Shown here piece after piece: positions 5,461-6,186 of a DNA stretch of 6,186 nucleotides. Location: positions 1 through 6,186 of the forward strand of contig JAHFRX010000091.1 in NCBI GenBank assembly GCA_023266075.1. Direction: 5' to 3'. A program made the position numbers and the translations under genes. Origin of the DNA: Legionellaceae bacterium (lineage in GTDB: Bacteria; Pseudomonadota; Gammaproteobacteria; Legionellales; Legionellaceae). The notes below the pieces were generated by a model. The model was not told the origin of the DNA. It made no database searches and saw only the letters and a list, made by a program, of their open reading frames with translations. The number at the start of each line of letters is the position of its first letter. The stretch's first letter is position 1.

Positions 5461-6186
5461 CTACCCAATTTTTGGTGAATTAGAAGTAACCTTATGATTG
5501 AGTTCAACGCCATTGAGCTCAGGTGGTTTAGCTTCATCATCGAGTTGTCCGACGATGTGAATCGCTTCATCGACAGACGTTATTCCTTGTTTTACTAAAT
5601 TAAATACAGATTGAGCTAAAGGCTGGTAACTTTTGCAAGCTAAAGCCGCTTTGGCAAATTGAGTGATATCATTTAGTCGTAATGCGCTAATCATATCTTT
5701 ATTCAATTCGAGCAGCTCATAAATACCAGTTCTACCGGAATAACCACGAAATCCACAATGCTGACAACCTTCTGCAGTTTTGCATTGAATAGTAGAAGGG
5801 TCAACCTGCATAGAATTTAACCAAAATAACTCAAGTTTGTCAGGTATGTGATCTTTAATACACACACGACATAAATTTCTCACTAACCGTTGACCGATAA
5901 TGGCTTTCACAGCTGCAGCGACCATAAAGCCATCGGCTCCCATATCAATTAACCGCAAGGCCGAACTTAAAGCGTCATTCGTGTGCATGGTTGCAAGAAC
6001 AAAATGTCCTGTAATTGCAGCGCGCATAGCAATCAGGGCTGTTTCTGCATCACGAATTTCTCCAACCATGATCACATCAGGATCTTGACGTAAAATAGCA
6101 CGTAATACACGAGCAAAGGTGAGATCAATTTTTTCATTGATTTGGATCTGATTGACACGAGTGATACGGTATTCCACTGGATCTTC
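5461..6186 (-). CDS. mshE: Type IV pilus/type II secretion ATPase (GspE/PilB/MshE family), C-terminal part
   Basis: Partial gene: 241 residues of the C-terminal ATPase domain are visible, continuous to the window edge. The real start lies beyond 6186; a GTG at 6177 in this frame is internal. The visible part starts in the Asp box (EDPVEYR), then shows the Walker B region RQDPDVIMVGEIRDAETA (33-50 of the visible part), the His box GHFVLATMHTNDA (60-72), and IIGQRLVRNLC. A zinc-binding CxxC pair follows (Cys106/109 and Cys141/144), typical of assembly ATPases of the GspE/PilB type and usually absent from PilT retraction ATPases. It hydrolyses ATP to drive pilus growth through the adjacent platform protein. 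The Walker A motif and the N-terminal MshEN domain, which in MshE binds cyclic di-GMP, are outside the window. The stop TAG abuts the next gene's ATG, so the two are co-translated. MshE is favoured over PilB or GspE because the next gene looks like mshG. Confidence 0.87.
   Translation of the reverse strand, partial: EDPVEYRITRVNQIQINEKIDLTFARVLRAILRQDPDVIMVGEIRDAETALIAMRAAITGHFVLATMHTNDALSSALRLIDMGADGFMVAAAVKAIIGQRLVRNLCRVCIKDHIPDKLELFWLNSMQVDPSTIQCKTAEGCQHCGFRGYSGRTGIYELLELNKDMISALRLNDITQFAKAALACKSYQPLAQSVFNLVKQGITSVDEAIHIVGQLDDEAKPPELNGVELNHKVTSNSPKIG

Noticed and set aside
3708..6186. The pilus block as a type II secretion operon (gspE-gspF-gspG)
   Set aside because: The pilin does not have the GspG sequence after its hydrophobic helix, and the pilin and platform protein look more like the MSHA forms.
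1..6186. Mobile elements, CRISPR arrays, tRNA or rRNA genes
   Set aside because: No transposase, terminal inverted repeats, spaced direct repeats, or conserved RNA gene sequence was seen on either strand.

Overview
The window reads as chromosomal DNA of a Gram-negative gammaproteobacterium with a moderately AT-rich genome. The evidence is a type IV pilus module of the MSHA type (ATPase, platform protein, prepilin), a YajR-type inner-membrane transporter closely resembling the E. coli protein, and compact gene packing with 0-2 base junctions. The overall flavour suggests a Legionellales-like lineage, but no rRNA or marker gene is present, so this is only a guess.

Left block (about 1-2442, all on the minus strand): a four-gene acyl-carrier-protein-dependent lipid operon. 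It is transcribed from right to left as a FabL-type enoyl-ACP reductase (2442-1684), a long acyl carrier protein (1629-1210), a tandem double-hotdog FabZ-like dehydratase (1210-308), and the N-terminal third of a FabF-like ketosynthase that leaves the window at base 1. Stops and starts overlap by one base or nearly touch (TAATG at 1212-1208, TGATG at 310-306), implying translational coupling. The set covers condensation, dehydration, enoyl reduction and the carrier. No ketoreductase is visible. This looks like a dedicated secondary fatty-acyl assembly line rather than the housekeeping fab cluster.

Middle: a 90-base divergent intergenic region (2443-2532) carries candidate sigma-70 promoters for both directions that physically overlap. 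It separates fabL from a plus-strand MFS transporter of the YajR type (2533-3711), which lacks the C-terminal YAM domain of E. coli YajR.

Right block (3708-6186, minus strand): an MSHA-like pilus segment. It contains the C-terminal part of a GspE/PilB/MshE-type secretion ATPase (5461 to beyond 6186), a GspF/PilC/MshG-type platform protein that starts immediately after the ATPase stop, and, after an 82-base gap, an alanine-rich type IV prepilin (4145-3708). The ATPase powers assembly through the platform protein, and the prepilin is the probable fibre subunit. The prepilin and transporter genes converge and overlap by four bases at their stops.

I see no tRNA, rRNA, CRISPR array, insertion sequence or convincing intrinsic terminator. 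No stretch over 100 bases is gene-free.
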